Of a DNA stretch of 64,000 nt, positions 50,941-62,081 are shown piece after piece. Below the pieces are notes generated by a model, which was not told the DNA's origin, did no database searches, and worked only from the letters and a program-made list of their open reading frames with translations. Each line of letters begins with the position of its first letter. The first letter of the stretch is position 1. Source of the stretch: Tubiluchus corallicola (lineage: Eukaryota > Priapulida > Priapulimorpha > Priapulimorphida > Tubiluchidae). A program made the translations under genes and the position numbers. The stretch covers positions 124,001 to 188,000 of the forward strand of contig JAQGDQ010000392.1 of NCBI GenBank assembly GCA_030141605.1. Direction: 5' to 3'.

Positions 50941-51825
50941 CATATTGCTTTGTTAAAATCATTGTGCTATCTTCAACAGATTCTAAAAACTATAATTTGC
51001 AATGATACAGAAATTACAAAAAAGGATTTAATATTTTCTGCGGCTCTGTCAATTTCAGTGCCATATGTCCCCAAGTCTAGTGAATTGACTTCCTTCCACT
51101 GGTTCAACTGTGTTAATTTACTTTGATAAAATTAATTTCTACAGCGGTAAATTAATTTTTTTTCTTAATTATTTTAAAAATCTTTTAGTGCTCACGTCGT
51201 AGTTATTTTTTCTCATTTTTGTTAATTAAATTATGTTCAGTTTCTGGGATGGTATGCTGTTCTTTGCTTCAGGTTGAAGTACTGTGTGTGGGGAATTTGT
51301 TTTAGTGGCCGTTATTTCTCATTGCCTTTGCACGATTTTTTTTGTGCTGCTGTTAATTTAAAATAAACTGACAAGTATTATTTTTAAGGAGTTTACAGTT
51401 CCCCACAATACCCCCAACTCTAACTTCAACCCTCAACAGCACGAACTATTTTCTTCCGTGTGGGGATGGTAAATTTTAGCCCTATTTTTGTTTAAAACTG
51501 CATAGTAGAATGCGATGTATTACCAGTTAAATCAACGTGCAATTACTGATTTGAACTATTTAGACCATTGTGTATAGAAACCAGTGATCACTGCATGGTG
51601 TCTTCCCTAACCATAATAATGCAAGTGTATTAGATTAGAAGTATGGAATGTGGAAAAAAGTTCATCTTTGACTTCTTCCGGAAATATAGTAAATATTATA
51701 GATTGTAACTGTGTACGTAAATGTATGGTTAGACAACAGATCAAAACCAATGCATGCTAATCACTTTTTTGTTGTTAAGGGCTTTCATTGTTGTCAAGTG
51801 AGTAAAATCTTGTATTATATTGCAA

Positions 51826-51831
51826 AATAAA
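51826..51831 (+). terminator. Poly(A) signal, distal, ESF1
   Basis: AATAAA in sense orientation 1.48 kb after the ESF1 stop, and the last one before FAU sequence on the opposite strand. An alternative lies at 51362-51367. Confidence 0.45.
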
Positions 51832-51911
51832 ATTTACTGTATTCAGTTTTCTTCTGTAAGTTTAATTATGGTGTCATACAAACCAAATAAGAGTCTTCCA
51901 TCTGGATACTA

Positions 51912-51917
51912 TTTAAT
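51912..51917 (-). terminator. Poly(A) signal variant, FAU
   Basis: TTTAAT on the plus strand reads ATTAAA on the minus strand, about 42 bases after the FAU stop codon. Ribosomal protein genes typically have such very short 3' UTRs. I see no AATAAA on this strand nearby. Confidence 0.55.
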
Positions 51918-51958
51918 GCATATGTATAACAACACAATCATATCAAATCAAATACAAT

Positions 51959-54900
51959 TTAAGAGTTGGAATTTGGCCCTCTCCTCTTGCCGAATGTTGC
52001 AACAACATTGACAAATCTTCTGTTGTACTGCAGTCGTCGTTTTGCTCGCCCCGTCTTCTTCTTCTTCTTTTCCCCTGCTTCAACCTGAAAGAGACGAAAA
52101 TATTCTGTCAACATAACACCAGAGCCACTTGCATTTCTGCTACTGTTATAGGGCTATTCATTTTCTGGGACAGTCTTGTCTGTTTTTGTATTTGAACTTT
52201 TTTGTGGGAATATGTCCCCAAGGCATTTCGTCATTTCCGTTAAACATTGTACCAGGTTTGGACTATCGACTATCGTACATGAACTAGAGGATATTCAACC
52301 TAATTTTTTTTAATTTGCCCCCCAAATCTAACGACATATTGCTGTTGGTATAAAAAATAATTTAATTCAGGCATTCAAAAAAGGAGGCAGAGTGGAGAAA
52401 GAGAGAACTGTGCTGCTATGCGATTTGGCATAACATGAACAAAATAATTTTGTTGTTATTGCACTTTGTTCTGGACTAGCAAACAGAATTTTTTCTCTAT
52501 CGTGTTTGGCAAAATAAGCAAAAATCATTCCTTTTTAAGACTGCAATTCTAAAGTTATTTGTTAGTTTACGACTTGCACTTTCTGATCCAGTATTGTAAC
52601 AATATGAACGAAACAATAAGCATCAGCTCTAAATATTTTAAATTGAGGCAGGGCTTGAGAACGCATCTGCAAATTGGAAATTTGCCATCTCTTTGGTAAA
52701 CATGTATAAGTCTGCATCAAACAGCTTGCAGTCTTTGTTCTATGATGTTTAAGTACAAAAATGCTGTCCCAGGTGTAACTTCTGCAAAAACGCCTTAAGT
52801 TAAAAAAAGTTTGGACGAAAAACTGAATGAGTACAGCAAGTCCTCCGTAATATCGCTCCTTTTAAGGTGTGGGCGTCTTTTAACAATGTTCCACATACAG
52901 GCAAACCAGGCACAAAGCAGTTGAAACCATGTATGAATATGCAGAAATCTTGCATATAACAATGTGACAACAGCCTGAGAAAAATCCTTGACAAGCATTG
53001 AACATACCTTTGGTGTCTGGCCTCGGACTTTACCAGCACGTGCAAGAGATCCATGCACTTTCCCTGCAAAAAACATTTTCTGGTAAATTAAGTCTACCAT
53101 TTGTCATGAGGTCAAGATAATTTACAACTACTGGAACAAGCATATACAATTCAGTGTTAAAGTGCCCAAGTGATATAAAATCAGTTCAGTTTTCAACTTA
53201 TTTTACTCAACTAAAATTAGACCTTAACAATCAAATGACTTAGATTAGATTAGATTTATTCAATCCAAATATACAATTGCACATATACAATATGATTAGA
53301 TAATGTTTGAGGAAGGGAGAAAGCCATCAGGCATGAATGCACTTACAGATTTCTATTACATTTACAAAAAGGGTTAAAATCAAATGCGAGTAGTTTAAAT
53401 GAAAAAGAACGTTAGCATTGATAACATCATTCACCTTGTTTGCAAAAGAGTATTTAAAAACATCAATACGACAATAATTTTTGTACAACTTGTAACTATG
53501 GCCTCTTGATCGAATCGAATCTAATCTAATCAAATGACTTTTTTTTGCTAATTTCTTATGACGGCATTTAGACACGTGTGAATTTGAAAATAAGCTTGTT
53601 TCACATTTTCACTTAACGCACAAGTATACAAAGTGTGAATACATATATGCTGTATAAAATCTCAAGACTCCCACGCAGCAAATCATTTACAATTATATGT
53701 TGTTCAATAGTACCTACCACCAACCATGCGAGCTGTAAGGCAGAGGGTGTTGTTCTCTTCCAGCTGACATTGCTCTAAAGAACTTTCATTCTCCAAGGGA
53801 TGCCCAGCTGCATACAAACTTTGCTTTTCAACTGGAATGCCTTCTATATCTACTAAGCGTTCCTGCAACAATATGTTAACTGGCTGAAATTAATGAAAAT
53901 TGCAATGTTATTCAAGACAAATTTCAAACACGGGTAGAATTTTAGTGTAACCACGGCTGGGCAGGCATCATTTAGCTTAAATTTAGAGAACTTGCTGCTT
54001 ATTCAGCAGCAAGTACCGTAAATTGTGTCTACATTATTCTCTGTTGTACCATGCAGTATCAGCATTATGAGGTAAAGCAGCATGTAACACATAGCTATTG
54101 CCAAATTCAGAAGTACACTGTACAGAATGTAACACAACTCTTAATTAGTCGTTAAACTGAAATTCATGTATGCCGTGAAACTTTTTTAGTTAAACTATCT
54201 AGAAGTCAAGTATTACCAGGATAAATACAGAACTGATGTTGTGAGGCTCTTCAGAGTCATTTGCTATACCATGCCCATCTGCTCTTCATAGCCGTTCATT
54301 TTAGTCAAGTCAAATTAGTTAATTAAACAGTACTAACTAATTAACAAAGAGATAACTGCACTTTTTTTGTTTAAACCTCAGACATCATAGCTAACCATTC
54401 TTCCAAATTTCAACTCAGTTTGATAAGTGATTTGAAAGAGCCCTTTGATGGATAGTGTACTGTGGAAGAAAGTGTGACGGATAGAGTGAGTGAACAAGTC
54501 ACAGGATTCTTTCTAATGACTCATCCATCAGCTCAGTTCCATGTAAAGAATAAGAAAACCTTTCACCTAGATAAGCTTAAAAAATTTGTCTTGAAAGTTT
54601 TTACCACTCACATTGCATACAGATCTTACTTTAGCAGTAATGCTGTGCAAAACTTGTAAAGTTCAACTCCCATGGTGACCATTAGGCGCAGCCATTTTAA
54701 AGGTAAGCCATATGAAACAAGTTTAGGTAACAGCATAAAGTTTGAAAGAATAATCAGAGCATTCATAGCACACACTTCACTAACTAGTCAAAATTTCAAA
54801 TTACCATATCTTGTCAATAAAATTAAAAACGGGTCTTTTGATGAGTGTGTGGTGCCCATGGTGAGTCAAAGACATTTCACCAATTGGCATAAGCATTTTA

Positions 54901-55095
54901 ACTTGTTAAGAATTTTCTTTTTCCAGTTACATAACTCATTCAAGTAGGTATCCGAAATACTAATTATAGAAAGTTTTTTGGGACATAATTTAACATTGCC
55001 TACTCCTTAATACTACGTACCTTCACATCCTGTACTGTGTCTGAGAGGGATACCTCCAACGCATGGAGTTTCTGACCTTGAATAAACAGTTGCAT
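51959..55095 (-). CDS. FAU: FAU: ubiquitin-like FUBI fused to ribosomal protein eS30
   Basis: The precursor is cleaved after Gly-Gly to release the ubiquitin-like FUBI and eS30, a 40S ribosomal subunit protein. Four coding exons on the minus strand: 55095-55021, 53862-53718, 53063-53008, 52084-51959. They join to 133 codons plus stop, exactly the usual length. FUBI starts '[16 protein letters not shown]' and ends at 'MVGG'. The eS30 part starts '[18 protein letters not shown]', continues with a poly-lysine run and '[18 protein letters not shown]', and ends 'GPNSNS'. The fusion junction falls at the border of exons 2 and 3. An AG ('ATCACTAG', minus strand) seven bases before the ATG suggests an upstream noncoding exon, probably the TOP exon at 57.2 kb. 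Identity is secure. Confidence 0.97.
53242..53527 (-). mobile_element. 5'-truncated LINE 3' end with target duplication
   Basis: It is flanked by an exact 13-bp direct repeat, AATCAAATGACTT (53229-53241 and 53528-53540). On the minus strand it encodes '[19 protein letters not shown]' and '[10 protein letters not shown]', the C-terminal signature of many non-LTR reverse transcriptases. It ends with AATAAA and AATCT repeats. Only about 286 bp remain. It lies in FAU coding intron 2, between exons 53718-53862 and 53008-53063. A 13-bp duplication and the 5' truncation fit target-primed reverse transcription. Confidence 0.8.
54535..54923 (-). repeat. Interspersed repeat family A, copy 3
   Basis: Reverse-complement copy of the family at 4.67 and 44.8 kb. 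On the minus strand it reads 'GAAAATTCTTAACAAGTT', 'AATTGGTGAAATGTC', 'CTAGTTAGTGAAGTG', 'TTAAAATGGCTGCGCCTAAT' and 'AATTTTTTAAGCTTATCTAG'. It lies in the first intron of the FAU coding region. Open frames on the plus strand here are by-products. Confidence 0.8.
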
Positions 55096-56119
55096 GGCTT
55101 CCTAGTGATAACAAGAATCAAACTATTAAATATCACTATTCATTATAGAAACCACAGGACCCACTAATATAATAATACTGACTCATATGCAAACCGACGT
55201 AGTAACAGCTATTACGGCTGGCTAATATACTAAGTGGTTCATACTGGGAATTCGAAACCTGCCAAACAGTTGCTTTATATTCCATCAGCAAACATATAAG
55301 ACACTAAAAATCATTTATTTGTATATCAAAAATGCATTTGTGAAATTAAATGTGTGCTTTTCAGCAAAATCGTCCACAAGTCGGCATTAAAGCTTTTCTA
55401 GTTATTCATATATCCTGAATCTCAATTTCATGAGGATCTCTTTGATACCAAGCTCATCACTCTATGTTATTTTTAAGCTGAGACAATCCATTTTGAAGTT
55501 GAGGTGCACGCTACTCACTGAAAAACTTAATCTTGAGAAAATCACTGTTAAAGTTTAGTCCTTGTTTTTTGTCGCGTTTCTACAAACACTCGGCAACTGC
55601 ACAAATGTTGGTTGCCATGGACATCGCAAGAACACACTGAAGTTATGTTTAAATCCAGTAGATAGGCTTGGCAACACGAATGCTTCCACAAGCTACTATC
55701 AGAGTTTGAAAATGCAAGTTTTTTTTTACAATTCTAACACTAGTTTTTAGCCATAGAAGTGGGTACAGGGTTATAAAATTAGATTTTTAGTATTTTTTGG
55801 ACATTTTCTGGACAATTTGATGTTAGAATACAAAAGTCCAATATATTTAGCATTTGCTTTTATAAAAACAAAAAAATTGACATTTGACCAAATTTTTGGT
55901 GCTTTCTGCTTTGAAGCATAACAAAGTTGTTTTAACTATGCCAACTTTTGGATGGTTTTGCTTTGCAAGCACACAAATGTGTAAATTCGAATGGGACCTC
56001 TGATCTCTCTGACAAATACTAAAGATTGCCTAATAATAACACTGATTATTTTTTTTATCAAATATGATCATTAGATAAGGGTTGTCCGCATAACTTACAA
56101 TTATAAGTGACACCCAGGA

Positions 56120-56525
56120 ACATAAAGGACAAGAAAACCTATTTGCTTACATAATGCTAAAAAATTCGTCTTGGAATCTTATACTACCTACATAATTGCC
56201 TCATCGCCTACTGAGCTTGTACTAGCAGCAATGCTATACAAAACTTGAAACTTAAACTCCAGTGACTGTTAGTCGCAGTCACTTTGACGAAAGGTTATTA
56301 GAAACAAGTTTACACGACACTGCGTAAAGTTTAAAATAGAAATCAGCATTCATAGCATACAATTCACTAACTTAGCAAGAGTACAAATTACTGTATCTTG
56401 TCAATGAGAGCAATTTTAATATCATATCAACATGCTTCATTGTTAGCCAGTCATACACACTGGGATGGTGAGTCACTGACATTTTACGAGTTGGCGTGAA
56501 CATTTTGAATTACCAAGCATTTTGC
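56120..56525 (-). repeat. Interspersed repeat family A, copy 4
   Basis: The most diverged copy, in the same orientation as copy 3, 1.6 kb away. Plus-strand landmarks are 'AAGAAAACCT', 'TAAAAAATTCGTCTTGGAA', 'CAGCAATGCTATACAAAACT', 'ATAGCATACAATTCACTAAC', 'CTTGTCAATGAGAG' and 'GGTGAGTCACTGACATTTTA'. It lies in the presumed 5' UTR intron of FAU. Confidence 0.7.
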
Positions 56526-57212
56526 AAATTAATATAACATTGCAGGTAAGCGCGATGCAAATTAATATAACTTTGTACAGCAAGTTTTTTGTGATAAACT
56601 TTAAAATTGCCTTTTCTTCCTCTCAAAGAATTTTGTTGTATTTTGAAGGACTACAAAGTACAATAAAATATTGTAAAACTTGATTCTGACTGACTGAACA
56701 AAGTGATCTGGGATTTAAATTTATTCTCCATTTAAAGGACACAAGATTATCATACTAAACTTCTGAAATAATTACTTAATTTATAAATTCATAGTTGCTA
56801 ATTGATAACGTCATTATCACTGTTATTTACAATCTATTTTAGTTTATAGTATTTACAATCTAGTAGTAGTAGAATTTAAAAAAATATTCTGAATTATGAG
56901 TATCAGTCTCAGAACCAGAACGCCATAAATACTATCATACTTATTTAGCTTTTCCACTAGTCCGCAAAAGTTAAAAAAACATAATTAGTATTATAGTAAG
57001 TTACAAAAAATGAAAATATATTATTATTAATAATATTATTAATTATATAAACTAAACTATATACAAAATTTCAAGACGCAGAACAGTAATAATTCGTTTT
57101 GAAACTGCACCAGTGATTTTTCACTCACTGACTTTCTTAACTGACACTGTATTATTACATTCTTTCAATATACGAACAATATTATACAACAATTTTTTCA
57201 GATTTCACAAAC

Positions 57213-57256
57213 CTTGTGCAACAAGCAAATGGCTTTGCGATAAAAAGGAGGAAAAG
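57213..57256 (-). promoter_or_regulatory. Probable FAU 5'-TOP start and noncoding exon 1
   Basis: On the minus strand, 'GCGCACTTTTCCTCCTTTTT' gives a C followed by an unbroken pyrimidine run, the terminal oligopyrimidine start typical of ribosomal protein mRNAs. Some 44 bases after that C is 'CACAAG|GTTTGT', a splice donor. A short noncoding exon joined to the acceptor just before the FAU ATG is a common ribosomal protein gene layout. The upstream sequence is locally CpG-richer. A competing site is noted at 58.9 kb. Confidence 0.5.
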
Positions 57257-58576
57257 TGCGCCGCCTATGAACTAGGCCGTTAATGTTTCGCTGATAAAGA
57301 TCAATGGTTTACAGACCGTGCGCAGAGCCATGTGAACTACTTTTACACTGAGATCAATAAAAAATCTTATCTATTAATCCTTAAGACTTTCACAAGAAAA
57401 CTCCCCCAGAAACAATTAATTTACGCTGCTAGGCCCTTAACACAATAATATGAGTTAGTTAACATACGAAATGGTGTAGATGCACACCATGTAACTGTCT
57501 GTAACATGACCTTTGCTAGACTGCAAAGCGAGTTTTAGGTTTGTCTTTTAGATGACAATGATACGTTATTGGACTAAGTAGTATTGATTTTAGTCACTAC
57601 TCTCTTTTTCAGGATAGTTCCAATGTTTTGATAGGATAAAGGTCCGGAAAATTTCTAGACCATTCAGTCCCATTCTACATTTAAATATCGCAGGACGTGT
57701 GAAACAATTTAAAGCCTCTACATTAAATATTGATTGGCACGATCAAGTCCTTATTGTTTCAGCAATACCTTGATGTAATAATTTTTTTGTACTATTACCC
57801 GTTGTTACTGTACCTGTCTTCGGCTTTGTTGGCTTGCAAAATCAAAATATATATGGTTTTTGATTATAAATAAAATAAGGCTGAACTTTCTAGAAACTTC
57901 TTTGTGACAAACTCTTGGCTCACCAAAATGTAACAGCTTTAAAATTTTAACAACATTATATTAAATCTGAAAGACTTAATTAAGCATGTCATGATTTCTA
58001 TGATCAGAATGATCGACAACTTATTGTGATTAATATTATTGTTATTTGTGATGGAGTTAACAGTAATTAATAGTGCTGATCATTATGTGGATGATAAGGA
58101 TTGATGAGCATGATGGCTAATGATAGAGATTAAGATGATGATAATGAAGGTGATAAATATGGTATTGATGATGGCGACAGGATGAGAATGACAATGATGC
58201 CTATGATATTGATTATGGTTATGACAATGATAATAAAAGCTGCCATCACTAGTGCACACCAACAGAGTGCACACCAACCTGAAAATACCTGATAACAAAA
58301 TTCATGGGATCGTTATTGACTAGATAGAGAAGCTCACAGACTTTTCAATTGTGCAATGAAACAAGGGTGTATTAGAAAATAAATTTTGTTGCCGTGATCA
58401 CTTGCAATAGTCGCCAAAACTATAGGGCTGCATTAAACAGGAGAGTTTTTATAGTTTCAACTGTAGTTTATCAGATAATATTATTGACCATGAGTCGGTC
58501 AATATTCAGAATCACAGTAAACGCTTTGCTAAGATAAATGCTCTGTATTGTATAAAACATTCTTTTGGGCATATAG

Positions 58577-58600
58577 GTATATATATATATATACACGTGT

Positions 58601-58648
<48 letters not shown>

Positions 58649-58680
58649 GCGCGCGCACGCGCACACACACACACGTACAC
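58577..58680. repeat. Alternating purine-pyrimidine microsatellite
   Basis: (TA)n, then CACGTGTG, (CA)n, (CG)n and (CA)n again run together for about 104 bases with strict purine-pyrimidine alternation. The central CGCGCG segment is the classic Z-DNA-forming type. It lies about 1.3 kb upstream of the FAU TOP exon. Confidence 0.95.
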
Positions 58681-58859
58681 AAATATATTGAAATAAAAAA
58701 GATAAATGTGTGTGTTTGTGTGTATGTATTGCTTACGTTTTCAAATATACTCTGCTACTAAAAATATTACAGTAACAAGTTTCCGTAAGGTTTTAAAATT
58801 ATTGCGGCAAGAAGTTAATTTTTTTATGGTTTAATGTGACTGTGGGGCTGTGGTCGTTA

Positions 58860-58965
58860 CCATGTTTGCCGTTACGATGGTCGTCTAGCAGCGAAAAAAG
58901 AAAATTGCGGTGAATTCTGGGAAACATGCTCAACTGACGCCATTTTAAAATTGTGCATTTTGGTT
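58860..58965. promoter_or_regulatory. CpG-bearing promoter-like patch
   Basis: A cluster of CpG dinucleotides includes 'TGACGCCATTTT', the reverse complement of a YY1-like AAAATGGCGTCA. It also has 'ATTCTGGGAAACATGCT', which resembles a ZNF143-type element in reverse. On the minus strand a 'TTTTCTTTTTTCGCTGC' pyrimidine run follows, which could be an alternative FAU start. On the plus strand it could serve the PP6 subunit gene 4.8 kb away. Assignment is open. Confidence 0.3.
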
Positions 58966-59298
58966 TGTGCGACAATGAATTAAATAAAATGTTGTCTTAA
59001 CATGATTTGTGAACACTAAATAGTTAATATCATTAAAGTCCTACTGTCGTCTGTTAGGTAATTTAACAAAAAACTTACTGTTTTTATTACACTTTACGTA
59101 AGTTGATTTTGTAAACAGGATCTAGAAATTAGCCTTGCTGTAGTCATAAGTCGATGATGATGATAAGATGCTAATTATTGTTGTATTGCTAAGTCTCCTT
59201 AATCGGCAGAGTAACTGCTCGTGAATATAATAAGAATCTTTATTTAAAGTCGGCTTTTGTATGATCAATGAACATTAGCTGAAATAGCTATTATCCCC

Positions 59299-61890
59299 GA
59301 CATAGACATAGACATAGAACATTTATTTTCTCCATTTGTTTGACATGACAAGTTTTTTTTAAATATTACTTAATTATAGTAGTGGAGCAGGGCAGGGAAG
59401 GACCATAGGGTCATCTAGTCTCCTGCCCTGTCTTATAATTAAATTAGTATATTAAAAGTAAATGGTGAGACTGCGGATAACAAAATCAAATAGGAAAGAA
59501 ATAATAATATTAAACAGTATAAATGAAAACAAAGTATAAATGAAAACAGTATAAGTGAAAACAAAAAATAATAAAGTTAGATGACACCTAAATCTAAACA
59601 AAACAATACAATTAATACAAGTAATTATGATTATTACATATATTTTCAAATAGGGGCCTTAATGACAGGGGATTTTGACTGTATGGAGAGATAAAATAAG
59701 TATCAAAAAAGTGTAATATAGAAAATTTAAGAGAAAAAGTTAGTATAAGAAAGAGCAACAATTACTTAGGAGATGAGAAAAAAAACACTTGATAGCTTGC
59801 TTATTAGTCTTACAAGTTATGTATTACAGGTATATTCATTTAGTAAGAATTTTCTGTATTTTTTGGAAGCAGAAAATAAGCTACCTCCAAAGGTATCTTT
59901 TGGCAACGAGTTCCATAATTTAACTCCTCGTGATTTTAAGCTATTGAAACCATGTCGGGTAAAAAATCTCTCCACAAAATACTGTTCATTAGAAGCAGCT
60001 CTTGTGGAGTATGAATGTATATCAGAAACATTAGTGAAATATTCACTAAAAAGTTCGGGTAATAAACCAGCATTGAATTTATACATAAATTTGAACAACT
60101 CAAGATTGTAAATATCTCTTACTTTTAAAATTTCTAATTTTACGAACGATGGTGTAGCATGATCATATTTGCGAGCAAAAGTTATTAGTTTTACTATTTT
60201 GTTTTGTTGTGTCTGTATTAATTTTTGAATTGATGCAAAAGCCGTACCCCATGTTAGGATGGAATATTGTAAATAAGGGAAAACTAACGAATTATATAGA
60301 AGTTTCAGAATATATTGGTCAACGTAGTGCCTTACTTTTAAAATTATTCCAGTAATTCGACTTAATTTGTATGTTATGTGTTTTATATGTGGTTCCCATG
60401 TTAATTTATTATCAATGAGTAGGCCCAAGTATTTGATGTTGTCTGTTTCTTCAATTTTGTGTTTGTTTATTATAATATGAAATTTTGGATTATTAGCATT
60501 GTTAATTTGCTTATTGTTGATTATCATAAATTTGGTTTTTTTTGTAGTTAATTGATAGCTGGTTTGCCCTCATCCACAGGTCTATTTTTTTCATTTCGTC
60601 ATTAACAGATTTTTGCAAATTATTTATATTGGAGTCAGACATGAACAAATTAGTGTCATCGGCAAATATTCGGGTTTGAAAGTTGCTGCATGTGGGAAGA
60701 TCGTTAATATAAATTAAGAATAGAAGAGGTCCTAAATTAGAGCCTTGTGGCACTCCACACGATATGTGTTTATAGTCTGATGATACATTGTTAATAGATA
60801 TGAATTGTTTTCTGTTAGTTAGATATGACTGAATTAGTTGCAAAGGTAGACCTCTGATGCCATAATGGTTTAATTTGGCTATTAGTATACTATGCTGTAC
60901 GGTATCAAAAGCTTTTGATAAGTCTAAAAATATTCCGCAATTCAGTAATTTTTTGTCAGTGTCTAGAGAGATCGTGTCAATTAATTCGGATACAGCAAGG
61001 GCAGTTGAATAATTTTTTCTGAAACCAAACTGGTATTTACTTAGGATATTACTTTTCACAACAAACTGGTATAATCTCTTGTAAATTAGCCTCTCAAAAA
61101 CTTTTGATACTGGTGATAAGAGAGATATTGGTCTGTAATTGCCAGGTTCATGTGGAGAGCCAGTTTTATATAAAGGAATAACTTTTGCTATTTTTAATAT
61201 ATTTGGAAAAGTTCCAGCATTAACCGATTTATTAAACAGTAATGTGAGTATTGGTGAAATAATTTGACTTGCAGATTTAAAAAAAGATATTGGTATATTT
61301 TGTGGTCCTGGTGATTTGTTTGAATTAAGTGTGTTTAAAAGTGTGCATGTTTCATTTTCAGTAATAGGATTAATGAAAAAAGAATTTGGGTTAGGGTTTT
61401 TCAAAAAGTCAGTAAAATTAACGTTAGGTTTAGGTATTTTGGCAGCCATGTCAGGGCCTATATTTACAAAAAACTCATTTAGTTTACTGGCAATATCATA
61501 TGTATCTGTATAGTCCACATTATTTATTGTTAACTTACTTGGTGTTTGTCGTGTTTTTGGATCAGTTTTTATAATACTGTTTATTGTTTCCCAAGTTTTT
61601 TTCATGTTATTCTTGTGTTTTTGCAATGCTTCAGTGTAATATTGTTTTTTTGATGATTCTTTGACATGATTTAATTTATTTGAGTAGGATTTGTAGTAGA
61701 TTTGTTTGTATAAATTATTTGAGAGTTTGTGTGATTTGTAAAGACGTGATCTGATTTTAATACTATTTAAAATTCCTTTAGTGATCCATGGTTTTTGAAA
61801 TGTAATAGTGTCTTTCCTAGACAGAGTTTGCAAAGGAAAATGATTATTAAACACATTGAAGAGTATTTCATTAAATACTGTAAGTGTAAA
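59299..61890 (-). mobile_element. Non-LTR retrotransposon, 5'-truncated
   Basis: On the minus strand the reverse transcriptase region (61854-60511, 447 codons) has 'FLDLSKAFDTV' (motif A), 'GVPQGSNLGPLLFLIYINDL' (motif B) and 'FADDTNLF' (catalytic motif C). The frame then shifts at a run of eight A's near 60536-60543, and the rest continues at 60527-59817 through 'WGTAFASIQKLIQTQQNKIV' to a C-terminus with 'LWNSLPKDTF'. After the stop comes a 3' UTR with AATAAA and a (TATGTC)3 tail at 59299-59317. The endonuclease domain is absent; in-frame similarity stops near 61.89 kb. The motifs and microsatellite tail fit the Jockey/CR1/L2 group. Only one lesion is seen, so it is young. Confidence 0.93.
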
Positions 61891-61904
61891 TAAGAAACTA
61901 AAAT

Positions 61905-62081
61905 TACACCTCTATTAAAAGAGACTGTCATTACCCCACCTTTACCCTAAATACGGCGCACCAGGCAAAAGTAACATCGATCCATTTTTAAAGTGTTTGG
62001 TATGACCTGGCCTCTGAGTCGAACTCACTACCTCACAGACAGAATGCGGACGCATTACCTCTAGACTAAACTGTCCGCTCA
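61905..62081 (-). mobile_element. tRNA-derived SINE
   Basis: Minus strand: A box 'TAGTCTAGAGGTA' near 62069-62057 and B box 'GAGTTCGACTC' at 62026-62016, about 40 bases apart as in tRNA promoters. The tRNA-like head runs from 'GAGCGGACAG' at 62081 to about 62010. The ends do not pair into an acceptor stem, so it is not a working tRNA. A non-tRNA body follows ('TTTGCCTGGTGCGCC'). The LINE's truncated 5' end abuts or interrupts its 3' side. Confidence 0.6.

Larger units (their letters stand above)
50350..51850 (+). other. ESF1 3' UTR region
   Basis: This is A/T-rich sequence after the ESF1 stop with AATAAA at 51362-51367 and at 51826-51831. It contains an unidentified 125-codon open frame (50566-50940) described separately. 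The distal signal would bring the ESF1 3' end within about 0.1 kb of the FAU stop codon on the other strand. Confidence 0.5.
57257..59298. other. Intergenic region between FAU and the LINE
   Basis: No conserved exon is seen. It contains degenerate GAT-rich low-complexity DNA at about 58080-58235, a long dinucleotide tract at 58577-58680, and a CpG-containing promoter-like patch at about 58860-58960. The open frames over the simple repeats are artefacts of composition. Confidence 0.6.

Noticed and set aside
54462-54947. Two plus-strand open frames of 65 and 91 codons.
   Set aside because: They fall largely in copy 3 of repeat family A; the other copies do not keep the frame.
58080-58298. Reverse-strand frame rich in His and Ile over GAT-rich DNA.
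   Set aside because: It is low-complexity degenerate GAT/ATG repeat with no ATG-initiated conserved protein.
62010-62081. A genuine tRNA gene on the minus strand.
   Set aside because: A and B boxes are present but the acceptor and anticodon stems do not pair; a SINE head explains it better.
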